A DNA stretch of 64,000 nt from contig NZ_AMSH01000002.1 in assembly GCF_000300535.1 (NCBI RefSeq), positions 85,337-149,336 of the forward strand. The letters run 5' to 3'. The notes beneath the pieces were generated by a model. It searched no databases, was not told the DNA's origin, and saw only the letters and a program-made list of their open reading frames with translations. The position numbers were made by a program, and so were the translations under genes. Shown piece by piece: positions 13,333 through 21,808 of this stretch (the stretch's first letter is position 1; each line of letters starts with the position of its first letter). Source of the DNA: Bacillus xiamenensis. GTDB lineage: Bacteria > Bacillota > Bacilli > Bacillales > Bacillaceae.

Positions 13333-13854
13333 TCAGCTATTGTTGATAATGATAGAAAATAATAAGGAATCATACCCTTCAATAAAGGCAGCTATTATTA
13401 GGATGACTAACGATAGGACATAATAAGGAATCATTTTTTTCATGACACCTAGAGCAGCTTTAATTGACTTCGTATAGATTAATGTGAAAAGCACATACTG
13501 GCTTATTCCTTGATACAGCAGCATATTTGGGAATTCTAATAAACCATGAGGAATTAATTTATCTAAAGCTTCTTGCGCTCCTAACGTCCTAAAACCCATT
13601 GTAATAACGAAGGACGAACCTCCGAAATCCATTATTTGAAATAATGGCGAAAATAAAAAACCCAATAAATACATTCCAAAATTCGTTAAGTTATGCATCA
13701 GGACTACAGACATAAAATCTTGACCCGAAGTTGGCGGTGCTGCTTCAAATAATTCTTTGTTGACTATGCTTCCAAAATAAATTCCTATACTAATCAGTAA
13801 TATACAGTAGCTAGAATAGTACCAAAGAAAACATTTGAATCTTTTATTTATCAT
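13333..13854 (-). CDS. SpoIIM/DUF95-family membrane protein, circular-bacteriocin locus 1
   Basis: 173 residues, hydrophobic throughout, with the family-typical PHGLLEFPNMLLYQG segment near 103-117 between membrane segments. DUF95 proteins are a constant part of circular-bacteriocin operons (the C protein of AS-48, carnocyclin and amylocyclin loci), where they are needed for production. A strong ribosome site (GAGGAGG) precedes ATG 13854, 13 bases after the large membrane gene. Function in maturation or export is inferred from the family. Confidence 0.85.
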   Translation of the reverse strand: MINKRFKCFLWYYSSYCILLISIGIYFGSIVNKELFEAAPPTSGQDFMSVVLMHNLTNFGMYLLGFLFSPLFQIMDFGGSSFVITMGFRTLGAQEALDKLIPHGLLEFPNMLLYQGISQYVLFTLIYTKSIKAALGVMKKMIPYYVLSLVILIIAAFIEGYDSLLFSIIINNS

Positions 13855-13867
13855 TTTCCTCCTCTTT

Positions 13868-15001
13868 TCATGAAGTAATAGTAAATATTGTAATGCATAT
13901 TAGTAATAAAATAGGCAAAGAAAGTTTCAGCAATGTATGTTCATAATCGTTGATTAATAGTTCGGTTTTTCTAAAATATACAACCCCAATAAAGATTATT
14001 ATAGGAATCGACAACATGTTTTTAAGATTAATTGAGATATCAGAAGTGTTTATCATTACTCCGACTATTCCACACGCGCTTATAAAAATGAGCACAAGAC
14101 ATAGTAAATAAATCGTACTAGATTTAAATCTCTCATATGGACCTACAATCAAAGAGGCTTGTAACATCTCAACTCTGGCCTTATCAAGCATGATCTCTTC
14201 CTTTTTTGACCCTATTAAGATTTCTAAGATCGTTATAAAGTTTATATAGACTAGAATTAGCGCAGGCAGGTTTTCTACTTTTGTTAAAAGAGATTGGGCA
14301 AAATAAGTAAGTACTGAAGCTAAGGTACCTATTAAGACTATTAATATTTTATTGCTATTCATATAAGATAAAAATAGATGCAGAATATTACCAGATCTAT
14401 ATTTCTCATTAGCACTTTTTAAAAATGAAAGTCCAATTGTCATCGGTATTCTATGAGAATTACTTATGTAAATATAAATAAGAAGAGATTGTACTATCTG
14501 CAGTATAATAACTGCTTCAAGAATAGATGTTATAATATACCAAAATTGTAACAAAAGAAGTAGTCTATTCATAATATTGAATAAACCCGACAATAATTGA
14601 GATGCAAATGAAAGTATTATAGCAACAATAGATAGTATAATAATTAAATATTCCTTTTCTACTAACAAAAAGATTGAAGAGATTAAACAAGCAAGAAGTA
14701 GTTGAACTGCATATCCTTTTTTCATAGTAAAGAATAAATGTTTCATCAACAATTGTTTAGAGATAAAGACCAAGCCTGGTTGTTGTCTTCTGTATGGTAA
14801 TACACAACGATTGATATTAGCTGTAGCCACAATATATATTGAAGTAAAAATAAAGCTGTTCAGGTAAGAGTTAGGAATCATACCACGATAGAAAATAATC
14901 CCTACCATAACAATAAAAGAAAAAAGGATCATCCCAATATAATTGAGGTACCCCATTATACTTCGATCATACATTTTAAATAGCTTATTTAGTTTGTACA
15001 T
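13868..15001 (-). CDS. Large multi-pass membrane protein, circular-bacteriocin locus 1
   Basis: 377 residues with roughly ten predicted membrane segments. It occupies the place of the large B-type membrane protein found in all circular-bacteriocin loci, thought to take part in leader removal, cyclisation or secretion; it is shorter than AS-48 B. The start ATG 15001 comes eight bases after the stop of the truncated precursor, whose end overlaps the AAAGTGA ribosome site, suggesting translational coupling. I see no catalytic motif. Confidence 0.75.
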   Translation of the reverse strand: MYKLNKLFKMYDRSIMGYLNYIGMILFSFIVMVGIIFYRGMIPNSYLNSFIFTSIYIVATANINRCVLPYRRQQPGLVFISKQLLMKHLFFTMKKGYAVQLLLACLISSIFLLVEKEYLIIILSIVAIILSFASQLLSGLFNIMNRLLLLLQFWYIITSILEAVIILQIVQSLLIYIYISNSHRIPMTIGLSFLKSANEKYRSGNILHLFLSYMNSNKILIVLIGTLASVLTYFAQSLLTKVENLPALILVYINFITILEILIGSKKEEIMLDKARVEMLQASLIVGPYERFKSSTIYLLCLVLIFISACGIVGVMINTSDISINLKNMLSIPIIIFIGVVYFRKTELLINDYEHTLLKLSLPILLLICITIFTITS

Positions 15002-15009
15002 AAGTCACT

Positions 15010-15177
15010 TTAACAAGCAGTAGCTTTGGCTTTCCCATGCACAGCCAAAATACCAGCATTCCCATTACTAACACCCAACTTTACTTCAATCAAAGAACCT
15101 CTACCAACAAATAAAGCTGCCATTGTAACTGCAAATAACAATGATGAGAATAAGTAAGTTTTTTGGGGTTTTATCAT
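15010..15177 (-). CDS. Internally deleted circular-bacteriocin precursor (paralogue)
   Basis: 55 residues from ATG 15177, which has a strong AGGAGG site; the frame is open further to 15225 but without a ribosome site. The hydrophobic leader ends GRGSLIEVKLGVSNGNA, aligning with GNGSLIAANLGVSTGTA of the full precursor upstream, and then jumps to GILAVHGKAKATAC, matching the precursor end ILKKKGKAKAAAF. About 40 core residues are missing in frame. It may be a decaying duplicate, or a gene kept for translational coupling to the next gene. Cysteine replaces the terminal aromatic residue. Confidence 0.7.
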   Translation of the reverse strand: MIKPQKTYLFSSLLFAVTMAALFVGRGSLIEVKLGVSNGNAGILAVHGKAKATAC

Positions 15178-15290
15178 CAAAAAATACCTCCTAATTGATG
15201 TTTTATAATAATCCAAAATGGGCATACAATGTTAAATTAGTTTTAAAGTTACCATTTATTGAAATTTATTGACCATACAATAATATTGGA

Positions 15291-15325
15291 AAAAATCATC
15301 TCAATAAAGATTGAGATGATTTTTT
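15291..15325. terminator. Terminator after the precursor gene, locus 1
   Basis: A perfect 15-bp stem AAAAATCATCTCAAT / ATTGAGATGATTTTT with a 4-base loop stands just after the full precursor gene. T-runs on both sides. It should limit readthrough so that precursor RNA exceeds downstream RNA. Confidence 0.9.
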
Positions 15326-15331
15326 CTGAGA

Positions 15332-15622
15332 TTAAAAAGCAGCAGCTTTAGCTTTTCCTTTTTTCTTGAGGATAGCCAAAATAGAAGCAGCTACACCTGC
15401 ACTAATTGTTCCTACGCCAGTGAACATACCAACGATAGTAATGACAGTTGCTACCGAGGACCAAGTATCTAAGAAATTAACTATTGTAAACGCGGTTCCA
15501 GTACTAACACCAAGATTTGCTGCAATCAAAGAACCATTACCAATCACTAAAGCTAATGATGTTACCGCCAGAAGTGAAAGCGATAATAAAGCATAAAACT
15601 TAGAATCTGTTGCTTTCGTCAT
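15332..15622 (-). CDS. Circular-bacteriocin precursor, amylocyclicin-like
   Basis: 96 residues. Residues 1-31 are a hydrophobic leader; the likely mature part is Leu32 to Phe96, 65 residues, close to the 64 of amylocyclicin, with matching spots: LGVST near 37-41, the IVGMFTGVGTISAGV stretch near 63-77 and a basic Lys/Ala-rich end KKKGKAKAAAF. A helix-rich hydrophobic body with a cationic patch is typical of head-to-tail circular peptides. AAGGAGGT lies 7 bases before the ATG. Cleavage site is inferred by alignment from memory; other sites (residue 36 or 37) are possible. Confidence 0.85.
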   Translation of the reverse strand: MTKATDSKFYALLSLSLLAVTSLALVIGNGSLIAANLGVSTGTAFTIVNFLDTWSSVATVITIVGMFTGVGTISAGVAASILAILKKKGKAKAAAF

Positions 15623-15656
15623 AATTTGACCTCCTTCGATTATTTACTACTCCTTT

Positions 15657-15685
15657 AGTCTAACAAGAAGTAAATTACATTTCAA
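15657..15685 (-). promoter_or_regulatory. Promoter of the locus 1 precursor
   Basis: TTGAAA (15685-15680), a 17-base spacer and TAGACT (15662-15657) on the minus strand form a plausible sigma-A promoter about 35 bases above the precursor start codon. Confidence 0.65.
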
Positions 15686-15689
15686 TATT

Positions 15690-16834
15690 TTTTTGGAAAA
15701 TTTGTAATAATTATTTATATAGAGGTATTTATAATCAATTTTTTAGGAATTAAGCTCTTTTTCCATTTTACAGGTTACTTATGTAATGGCATAAAACACT
15801 CTAATTCGCCAAACTCTAGTCAAAATTTCTAATAAAACACTATTAAAAATCAATTCATCTCATATCTTTAATGTCTTAGAGGTAGGTAACTTTTATCATG
15901 ACTGAGATACTTATGGCATTTATATTTTTAAGATATGATTAGCTCCTTTATTTCTTGAATTTATTAATATAATGTTCTTAATAAAATAAGTCCATCTTCA
16001 CTAAAGGCAGAGGCAAAGCCAAATTCAATGAATATATCTCTCTCATTTTATTTTCTATAAACTGCTCACGGATATAGAATAAAAAGGGCTTTCTTGGGCA
16101 TTAATCGAATCAATGAATTGAATTGGCAGAACTAATCCTACCCCCTTGAACCTTGTAAAGACAAGATCCTTATAATTTTTTAAAATTACATTAGTATGAT
16201 CGAACATGTCAGTATCTTTATACATCGCAATTCCTATGAAATTCTTCAAAAAGTTGAAAAATATTAGAAAATGCGATAAACATGCTACTCTTTAAAAACC
16301 AACATAAGTCCCTGTATATGGATGTTGAAAAAGACTGGAACGGATAAAGTCAACCAATAGAATTTTACCAATTTCTAGTATTCCAAAAAATCGAGACACT
16401 CATTATGAGATGTCCCGATTTAGGTTGATAACAGAATAAATGTACTTTAATAAAGGTTTTATTTTCATTTTAAAGGTTACTAGTATTAATTTTGGATATT
16501 TTGTATTAAATACCTCACGGAGATCTTTTCAATTTCTTTAAATCAAGATATTCGGACAAATAAAATCTTTTCCTCATCTATGTTTGAATAATATCCAGCA
16601 TTTTAGAAATTTATTCTCTTTTAGAAATAAGCTAATTACTGATATTTTCTACAAAATTCAAAACACTCTCATTGAGGTAAGTATTTACCAATGAAATTGA
16701 TTTGTTATATATTTCTCAAACATTGAGATTTGCTTTAAATATGTAATGTCTGTGAGACGATTGCCTCACTTATAATTATGTTTAAAAATGAAATGATGAA
16801 AACTTTATAGCTATACACTTTTATTTATCTTAAT
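15690..16834. other. AT-rich degenerate tract behind bacteriocin locus 1
   Basis: No gene is supported over more than 1.1 kb. A 64-codon minus-strand frame at 16055-16249 begins with TTG and has no ribosome site; its product resembles nothing I know. An orphan terminator (16386-16424) and short peptide-like stretches broken by stops suggest decayed genes. Confidence 0.5.
16386..16424 (-). terminator. Orphan terminator
   Basis: AAATCGGGACA pairs with TGTCTCGATTT around a 12-base centre, followed on the minus strand by TTTTTT. No intact minus-strand gene ends directly above it; the nearest is 410 bases away. Confidence 0.65.
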
Positions 16835-17023
16835 CTAAAGTTTCTGAAATAATGAAATGACTACAGCTATGGTCAATACAATTCCTGCAAACATGAATAC
16901 AATTAATTTTCTACGACTGTTTTCTTTTTGATCACTGTCCTTTTTTGAATTCTTAGAAAGTTCTGTCGAAACCAGAATCCATATAACCATTGTTACGATT
17001 CCTAAGATGGTAGTAGTGGTCAT
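16835..17023 (-). CDS. Small two-pass membrane protein, unknown
   Basis: 62 residues from ATG 17023, which is preceded by TTGGAGG six bases away; the longer frame to 17062 has no ribosome site. Two hydrophobic segments (near 5-20 and 40-58) are separated by a charged loop rich in Lys, Ser and Asp. I do not recognise a family. Such small membrane proteins often serve as bacteriocin immunity proteins, and it lies next to the locus, but it is separated by a decayed kilobase, so this is only a possibility. Confidence 0.6.
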   Translation of the reverse strand: MTTTTILGIVTMVIWILVSTELSKNSKKDSDQKENSRRKLIVFMFAGIVLTIAVVISLFQKL

Positions 17024-17328
17024 AATAACCTCCAAATATTTATATTTCTTCAATTTTAACATAACCCCATGATAAAATGGGTCGATACTGGAAATTATCT
17101 TAAATTCAGGAAAAAACGACTATTACCTTTTGTGCAGATTTAGTTAATCCTTTATTTAGTGTCTAATGCTTTAGTAGGTTTGTTGCCAGTTCATATGAAT
17201 CAATACTCTCTACATCATCGGTGACAGATCACTCTTAAGTTAAAGATACAATCCTTTTTCACCCTAAAAAACCTTTAGATTTTGCTACTGTTTTAAAAAT
17301 TTCAAAACTAATTGAACCGTAACAAAAC

Positions 17329-17352
17329 AGACCACCTCACATCAGGTGGTCT
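17329..17352 (-). terminator. Terminator of the beta-oxidation operon
   Basis: AGACCACCT / AGGTGGTCT with a 6-base loop, 12 bases after the acdA stop; on the minus strand GTTTTGTT follows. Confidence 0.8.
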
Positions 17353-17363
17353 TTGCTTGTTGT

Positions 17364-18509
17364 CTACATATCTAGCAGTTTCCTTGAGATGACCAGCCGC
17401 TGAATTTCTTGTGTGCCTTCATAGATTTGCGTGATTTTCGCATCACGCATGTATCGTTCAACTGGGTAATCCTTTGTATAGCCGTATCCGCCGAAGATTT
17501 GTACGGCTTCTGTCGTCACCTTCATGGCTGTATCACCGGCAAAGAGCTTGGACATGGCTGATTCTTTTCCATACGGAAGCCCTTTCGTTTCAAGCCATGC
17601 AGCCTGATAGGTGAGCAGTCTTGATGCCTCAATCGCTGTTGCCATATCGGCTAGCTTAAAAGCAATTCCTTGCTGCTGAATGATTGGTTTGCCAAATTGC
17701 TTGCGCTCTTTTGCATAATTAACTGCCGCATCTAGAGCACCTTGTGCAATTCCAACCGCCTGAGCGGCAATGCCGTTTCTGCCGCCGTCGAGCGTCATCA
17801 TTGCGATTTTAAACCCTTCTCCTTCTTGACCGAGCCGATTTTTGTCGGGAATACGACAGTCTTCAAAGATCATTTCTGTCGTTGGCGATGAGCGTATGCC
17901 CAGTTTGCTTTCTTTTTTGCCTATTGAGAAGCCTGGCGTCTCTTTTTCTACAATAAAGGCGGTTGTATTGCGGGATGAAGCATCTTGGTCAGTGACAGCA
18001 AACACAATATAAACATCCGCAATGCCTCCATTTGTAATAAAGATTTTCGCTCCATTTAAGACGTATTCATTGCCCGCTTTTACTGCTGTTGTCTTCATTC
18101 CGCCGGCATCTGAGCCTGATCCATTTTCAGTTAAGGCGTAAGCCCCTATCTTTCGGCCCTCTGCAAGCGGCTTTAAATACGTCTCCTTTTGCTCATCTGT
18201 CCCAAATGTATAGATTGGCCATGAGGCGAGTGATGTGTGGGCAGACAGGGTGACGCCTGTTGAGGCGCACACTCGTGAGAGCTCCTCAACCGCTATGACA
18301 TAGGCCAAATAATCACTGCCAATCCCCCCATTTTCTTCTGGCCAAGGGATTCCCGTTAAACCAAGCTCCGCCATTTGGCGAAAAATAGCGGGATCATAGA
18401 TTTCTTTTTCATCTCGCTCCGCTGCTGTTGGCTCCACTTCATTTTTCGCAAAATCTCTCACCATTTTTTGTATCATTTCATGTTCGTCACTTAATTGGAA
18501 CTGCATCAT
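17364..18509 (-). CDS. acdA: Acyl-CoA dehydrogenase
   Basis: FAD enzyme of fatty-acid beta-oxidation. It has the family blocks [17 protein letters not shown], the FAD-binding FITNGG and the C-terminal [22 protein letters not shown]; the catalytic glutamate is the one in IYEGT. About 380 residues, from ATG 18509 behind GAGGTGG; an ATG one codon later is equally possible. It lies last in the operon, 13 bases after the paralogous dehydrogenase. In B. subtilis acdA is next to rpoE; here the bacteriocin locus separates them. Confidence 0.93.
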   Translation of the reverse strand: MMQFQLSDEHEMIQKMVRDFAKNEVEPTAAERDEKEIYDPAIFRQMAELGLTGIPWPEENGGIGSDYLAYVIAVEELSRVCASTGVTLSAHTSLASWPIYTFGTDEQKETYLKPLAEGRKIGAYALTENGSGSDAGGMKTTAVKAGNEYVLNGAKIFITNGGIADVYIVFAVTDQDASSRNTTAFIVEKETPGFSIGKKESKLGIRSSPTTEMIFEDCRIPDKNRLGQEGEGFKIAMMTLDGGRNGIAAQAVGIAQGALDAAVNYAKERKQFGKPIIQQQGIAFKLADMATAIEASRLLTYQAAWLETKGLPYGKESAMSKLFAGDTAMKVTTEAVQIFGGYGYTKDYPVERYMRDAKITQIYEGTQEIQRLVISRKLLDM

Positions 18510-18522
18510 GAGCCACCTCATT

Positions 18523-19635
18523 TCATATTAGCTGTTTGCAAATAACCAGCCTTTGAATTTCACTAGTTCCTTCATAGATTTCACAAATTTTCGCGTCACG
18601 AAAGTAGCGCTCTGCGTTGTATCGATTGGTATAACCGTCCATGCCAAGTAAATGGATGGCTTCTGTACTGATCTCAACGGCCGTTTTAGAGGCAAATAAT
18701 TTTGCCATCGACGCTTCCTTTGTGACAGGACGATTGACCTCTTTAAAAGAAGCCGCTTGATAGACGAGAAGTTTTGCCGCTTCAAGCTTTGTTCCCAGAT
18801 CGCCTAGCCGAATGGTTGTTTCAAGGCCGGCTGGATGCTGCTTTAAATACGTCACCGCTTCAGCTAATGCGGCTTCTGCAATGCCAAGGCTTTGAGCCGC
18901 GATGCCAATTCTCCCTGCATTTAAGCTAGACATGGCAATCCGAAAGCCTTCTCCTTCTGCACCGAGCAGCTGCTTTTTTGGAATTCGCACACCGTCAAAA
19001 TGAAGCGTGACTGTTTTTGATCCATGCAGGCCCATCTTCTTCTCATCTTTTCCGATCGTAAATCCTTGGGTATTTTTTTCGACAATAAACGCCGATATAT
19101 TCTTTTTAGCAGATGCGGGGTCTGTCACGGCAAATACAAGATACACTTCCGCTTCCCCGCCGCTTGTGATAAAAATTTTCGTTCCATTTAACACATAGTG
19201 GTCGTCTACCCGCTCTGCTCTCAGCTGAATACTAGAGGCATCTGATCCTGCCTTCGGTTCAGTTAGACAAAAGGCGCCCAGCTTCTGCCCGGACGCAAGC
19301 AGCGGTACGTAGGATTCTTTTTGTTCAGTCGTTCCAAACGCCAAAATAGGCATCGTCACAACGGAGGTATGAACGGACACAATAACACCAATGGTGGCGC
19401 TCACTTTCGATAGTTCATGAATCGCCATGATATATGTTGTAAAATCTGCCCCTAATCCTTGATACGTAGCTGGGATTGGAATGCCTAAAAAGCCTTGCCG
19501 TCCCATCTCATTTAAAAGTGTTCTCGGGAACACGCCCTGTTCCATCGCTTCTACTTCAGGGAATACATGGTGGCGTGCAAACGCGGCTACCTGTTCTTTC
19601 CAAAGACGTTGTTTTTCTGTCAGCAACACATCCAT
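18523..19635 (-). CDS. Acyl-CoA dehydrogenase, second paralogue
   Basis: 370 residues from ATG 19635 with AGGGGGAG upstream; the frame open to 19734 overlaps the previous gene and is not used. Blocks [22 protein letters not shown] and [23 protein letters not shown] mark it as an acyl-CoA dehydrogenase with the catalytic glutamate in IYEGT. It resembles MmgC of the B. subtilis mother-cell metabolic operon and may prefer shorter or different chains than AcdA. Substrate not derivable from sequence. Confidence 0.9.
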   Translation of the reverse strand: MDVLLTEKQRLWKEQVAAFARHHVFPEVEAMEQGVFPRTLLNEMGRQGFLGIPIPATYQGLGADFTTYIMAIHELSKVSATIGVIVSVHTSVVTMPILAFGTTEQKESYVPLLASGQKLGAFCLTEPKAGSDASSIQLRAERVDDHYVLNGTKIFITSGGEAEVYLVFAVTDPASAKKNISAFIVEKNTQGFTIGKDEKKMGLHGSKTVTLHFDGVRIPKKQLLGAEGEGFRIAMSSLNAGRIGIAAQSLGIAEAALAEAVTYLKQHPAGLETTIRLGDLGTKLEAAKLLVYQAASFKEVNRPVTKEASMAKLFASKTAVEISTEAIHLLGMDGYTNRYNAERYFRDAKICEIYEGTSEIQRLVICKQLI

Positions 19636-19646
19636 ATTGACTCCCC

Positions 19647-20510
19647 CTATGAGTGGTCGTGGTAAGTGTAAAAACCTCTCTTTGTCTTTTTGCCCAGCCA
19701 GCCTGCGTTCACGTATTTTTTCAAAAGAGGACAAGGTCGATATTTGCTATCTCCAAGACCCTCGTGAAGGGTATTCATAATAAATAAACAGGTATCCAGT
19801 CCAATGAGATCGGCAAGACGAAGCGGACCCATCGGATGGTTCATCCCAAGCGTCATGATGCCGTCAATGCTTTCTGCATCTGCCACACCTTCATAAAGGG
19901 TGTAAATGGCTTCATTGATCATCGGCATCAAAATGCGATTTGACACAAACCCAGGGAAGTCTTCCACTTCAATAGGGGTTTTGTCTAATACCTTCGCTGT
20001 TTCAAAAACGACTTGATACGTGGCGTCATTCGTTTGCAGTGCACGTATGATTTCAACCAGCTTCATCACTGGAACTGGATTCATGAAATGCATCCCAATC
20101 ACTTTCTCCGGTCTTTTCGTCACGGCTGCTAATTCTGTGATCGACAAGGAAGACGTATTTGTCGCAAATATCGTGTCATCTGGTGCAAATTGATCGAGGG
20201 TTTCAAAGATTAGTTTTTTGACACTCATTTGTTCAGATGCCGCTTCAATCACTAAATGTGCCTGCTGTACGTCCTTTAGATCCGTTGAGACGGCAAGCCG
20301 CTGCGTAATATCACGGACTGCCTGATGTGCCAGCTTTCCTTTTTCTGCTCGTTTCGTCAGCTGTTTGGTCATAGAGGAAATGGCTCTATGAACATGCTCT
20401 TCTGCTGTATCATGGAGTAGGACTGTGTAGCCTGACTGCGCAAATACTTGGGCAATGCCTGGACCCATTTGACCAGCCCCAACGACCATGACGGTCTCTT
20501 CTGTACTCAT
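19647..20510 (-). CDS. mmgB: 3-hydroxyacyl-CoA (3-hydroxybutyryl-CoA) dehydrogenase
   Basis: NAD(P)-dependent oxidation of 3-hydroxyacyl-CoA. 287 residues with the dinucleotide fold VVGAGQMGPGIAQVFAQSG at 9-27, the catalytic region NTSSLSITELAAVTKRPE and HFMNPVPVMKLVEI (His near 141), and FVSNRILMPMINEAI. It is 11 bases before the acyl-CoA dehydrogenase and 20 after the thiolase, forming one operon. MmgB is the nearest named relative; the symbol is by similarity. Confidence 0.9.
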   Translation of the reverse strand: MSTEETVMVVGAGQMGPGIAQVFAQSGYTVLLHDTAEEHVHRAISSMTKQLTKRAEKGKLAHQAVRDITQRLAVSTDLKDVQQAHLVIEAASEQMSVKKLIFETLDQFAPDDTIFATNTSSLSITELAAVTKRPEKVIGMHFMNPVPVMKLVEIIRALQTNDATYQVVFETAKVLDKTPIEVEDFPGFVSNRILMPMINEAIYTLYEGVADAESIDGIMTLGMNHPMGPLRLADLIGLDTCLFIMNTLHEGLGDSKYRPCPLLKKYVNAGWLGKKTKRGFYTYHDHS

Positions 20511-20529
20511 GACAATGAACGCCTCCTTT

Positions 20530-21705
20530 TTAATCCACCTTGATCATGATGGCATCTCCTTGACCGCCGCCGCTGCAAATCGCAGCAATGCCAATGCCGC
20601 CCCCTCTTTGTCTGAGTGCATGAATCAAGGTTAGTATGATACGTGTTCCGCTTGCCCCAATCGGGTGACCAAGGGCGACGGCCCCTCCGTTCACATTCAT
20701 TTTCCGCCGGTCCAGCCCGAGGGTTTTTTCGCATGCCAATGCCACCGCTGAAAAGGCCTCATTGATTTCAAACAAATCGATATCCTCCACCCGTTTGCCT
20801 GTTTTCTTTAAAAGCTTTTCGATGGCAAAGGCTGGTGTTTTCGGAAAGTCCTTTGCCTCTGTTGCTACCTGCGCATGCCCAAGCACCGCCGCCAGCGGTT
20901 TTTCGCCTTGCTGCATGGCATAGGTGTCTTTCATTAATAGGAGCGCACTTGCTCCGTCATTGACACCCGGTGCGTTTCCGGCAGTGATTGTACCAGTCTG
21001 GTCGAAAACGGGCAGGAGTTTTGATAATCGTTCATATGACGTATCACGCCGCGGAGATTCATCTTCTGTGATCAGCTGTTCTCCTTTTTTCGTCTTGACG
21101 GTGACTGGAGTGATTTCATTTTGAAAAAAGCCGCTTTTTTGAGCCTCAACTGCTCGTTCATGGCTTCTTAACGCCCAGAGATCTTGCTCCTCTCGTGTAA
21201 TACCGAGCTCTTTTGCCGCCATACTGCCGTATTCGCCCATATGGACTCCTGTAAATGAACAGGTAAGCCCATCTAAAATCATCGCATCTTGCACTGCGCC
21301 ATCTCCCATCTTGTAGCCCCAGCGTGCTTTTTTTAGAAGATAGGGAGCTTGAGACATAGATTCCATTCCGCCAGCGATGATGACGTTGGCATCTCCTGCT
21401 CGAATCATCTGATCAGCTGTGCTGACGCTACGCATTCCTGAAGCACAGACTTTGTTAATGGTTTGCGCCGGAACCGACCATGGGAGATCAGCATATCTAG
21501 CTGCTTGCCTTGAAGGGATTTGACCTTGTCCTCCTTGAAGTACGTTTCCCATGATGACCTCATCCACTTCATGAGAGCCTGAGGCACCTTCCAGCGCAGC
21601 CTTGATTGTGATTCCACCTAATTCGGCGGCAGTCAGTTCACTTAAAAGCCCGCCCAGTTTTCCAAATGGTGTTCTCGCTCCAGAAACAATGACCGTCTTA
21701 CTCAT
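20530..21705 (-). CDS. mmgA: Acetyl-CoA acetyltransferase (thiolase)
   Basis: Thiolytic cleavage or condensation of acyl-CoA. From ATG 21705 (AGGAGGGG upstream) the protein is 391 residues, the standard thiolase length; the longer frame is discarded. The active cysteine lies in NKVCASGMRS near 88, the second motif is NVNGGAVALGHPIGASGTR with its histidine, and the last is AAICSGGGQGDAIMI with its cysteine. A cre-like site covers the leader. The closest named relative is MmgA. Confidence 0.92.
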   Translation of the reverse strand: MSKTVIVSGARTPFGKLGGLLSELTAAELGGITIKAALEGASGSHEVDEVIMGNVLQGGQGQIPSRQAARYADLPWSVPAQTINKVCASGMRSVSTADQMIRAGDANVIIAGGMESMSQAPYLLKKARWGYKMGDGAVQDAMILDGLTCSFTGVHMGEYGSMAAKELGITREEQDLWALRSHERAVEAQKSGFFQNEITPVTVKTKKGEQLITEDESPRRDTSYERLSKLLPVFDQTGTITAGNAPGVNDGASALLLMKDTYAMQQGEKPLAAVLGHAQVATEAKDFPKTPAFAIEKLLKKTGKRVEDIDLFEINEAFSAVALACEKTLGLDRRKMNVNGGAVALGHPIGASGTRIILTLIHALRQRGGGIGIAAICSGGGQGDAIMIKVD

Positions 21706-21721
21706 GTCTTTCCCCTCCTGT

Positions 21722-21736
21722 TTGTTACCGCTTACA
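21722..21736 (-). promoter_or_regulatory. cre-like CcpA site ahead of the thiolase gene
   Basis: On the minus strand TGTAAGCGGTAACA fits the cre pattern WTGNAANCGNWNNCW. It stands directly above the ribosome site, so CcpA would act as a roadblock or on a nearby promoter. This would give catabolite repression of the thiolase to acdA genes. Confidence 0.65.
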
Positions 21737-21774
21737 TATCTATTAGACAGCTGATGAAGCACTTCCATACTTAG

Positions 21775-21799
21775 GCCGATGAACAGCATATTCATCGGC
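21775..21799 (-). terminator. Hairpin between fadF and thiolase genes
   Basis: GCCGATGAA and TTCATCGGC form a 9-bp stem with a 7-base loop, 10 bases after the fadF stop. No T-run follows, so it may act in processing or partial attenuation. Confidence 0.5.
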
Positions 21800-21808
21800 T
21801 TGACATGT

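Noticed and set aside
16055..16249. 64-codon frame in the decayed tract
   Set aside because: Starts with TTG, no ribosome site, no known similarity; mentioned only as part of the tract.
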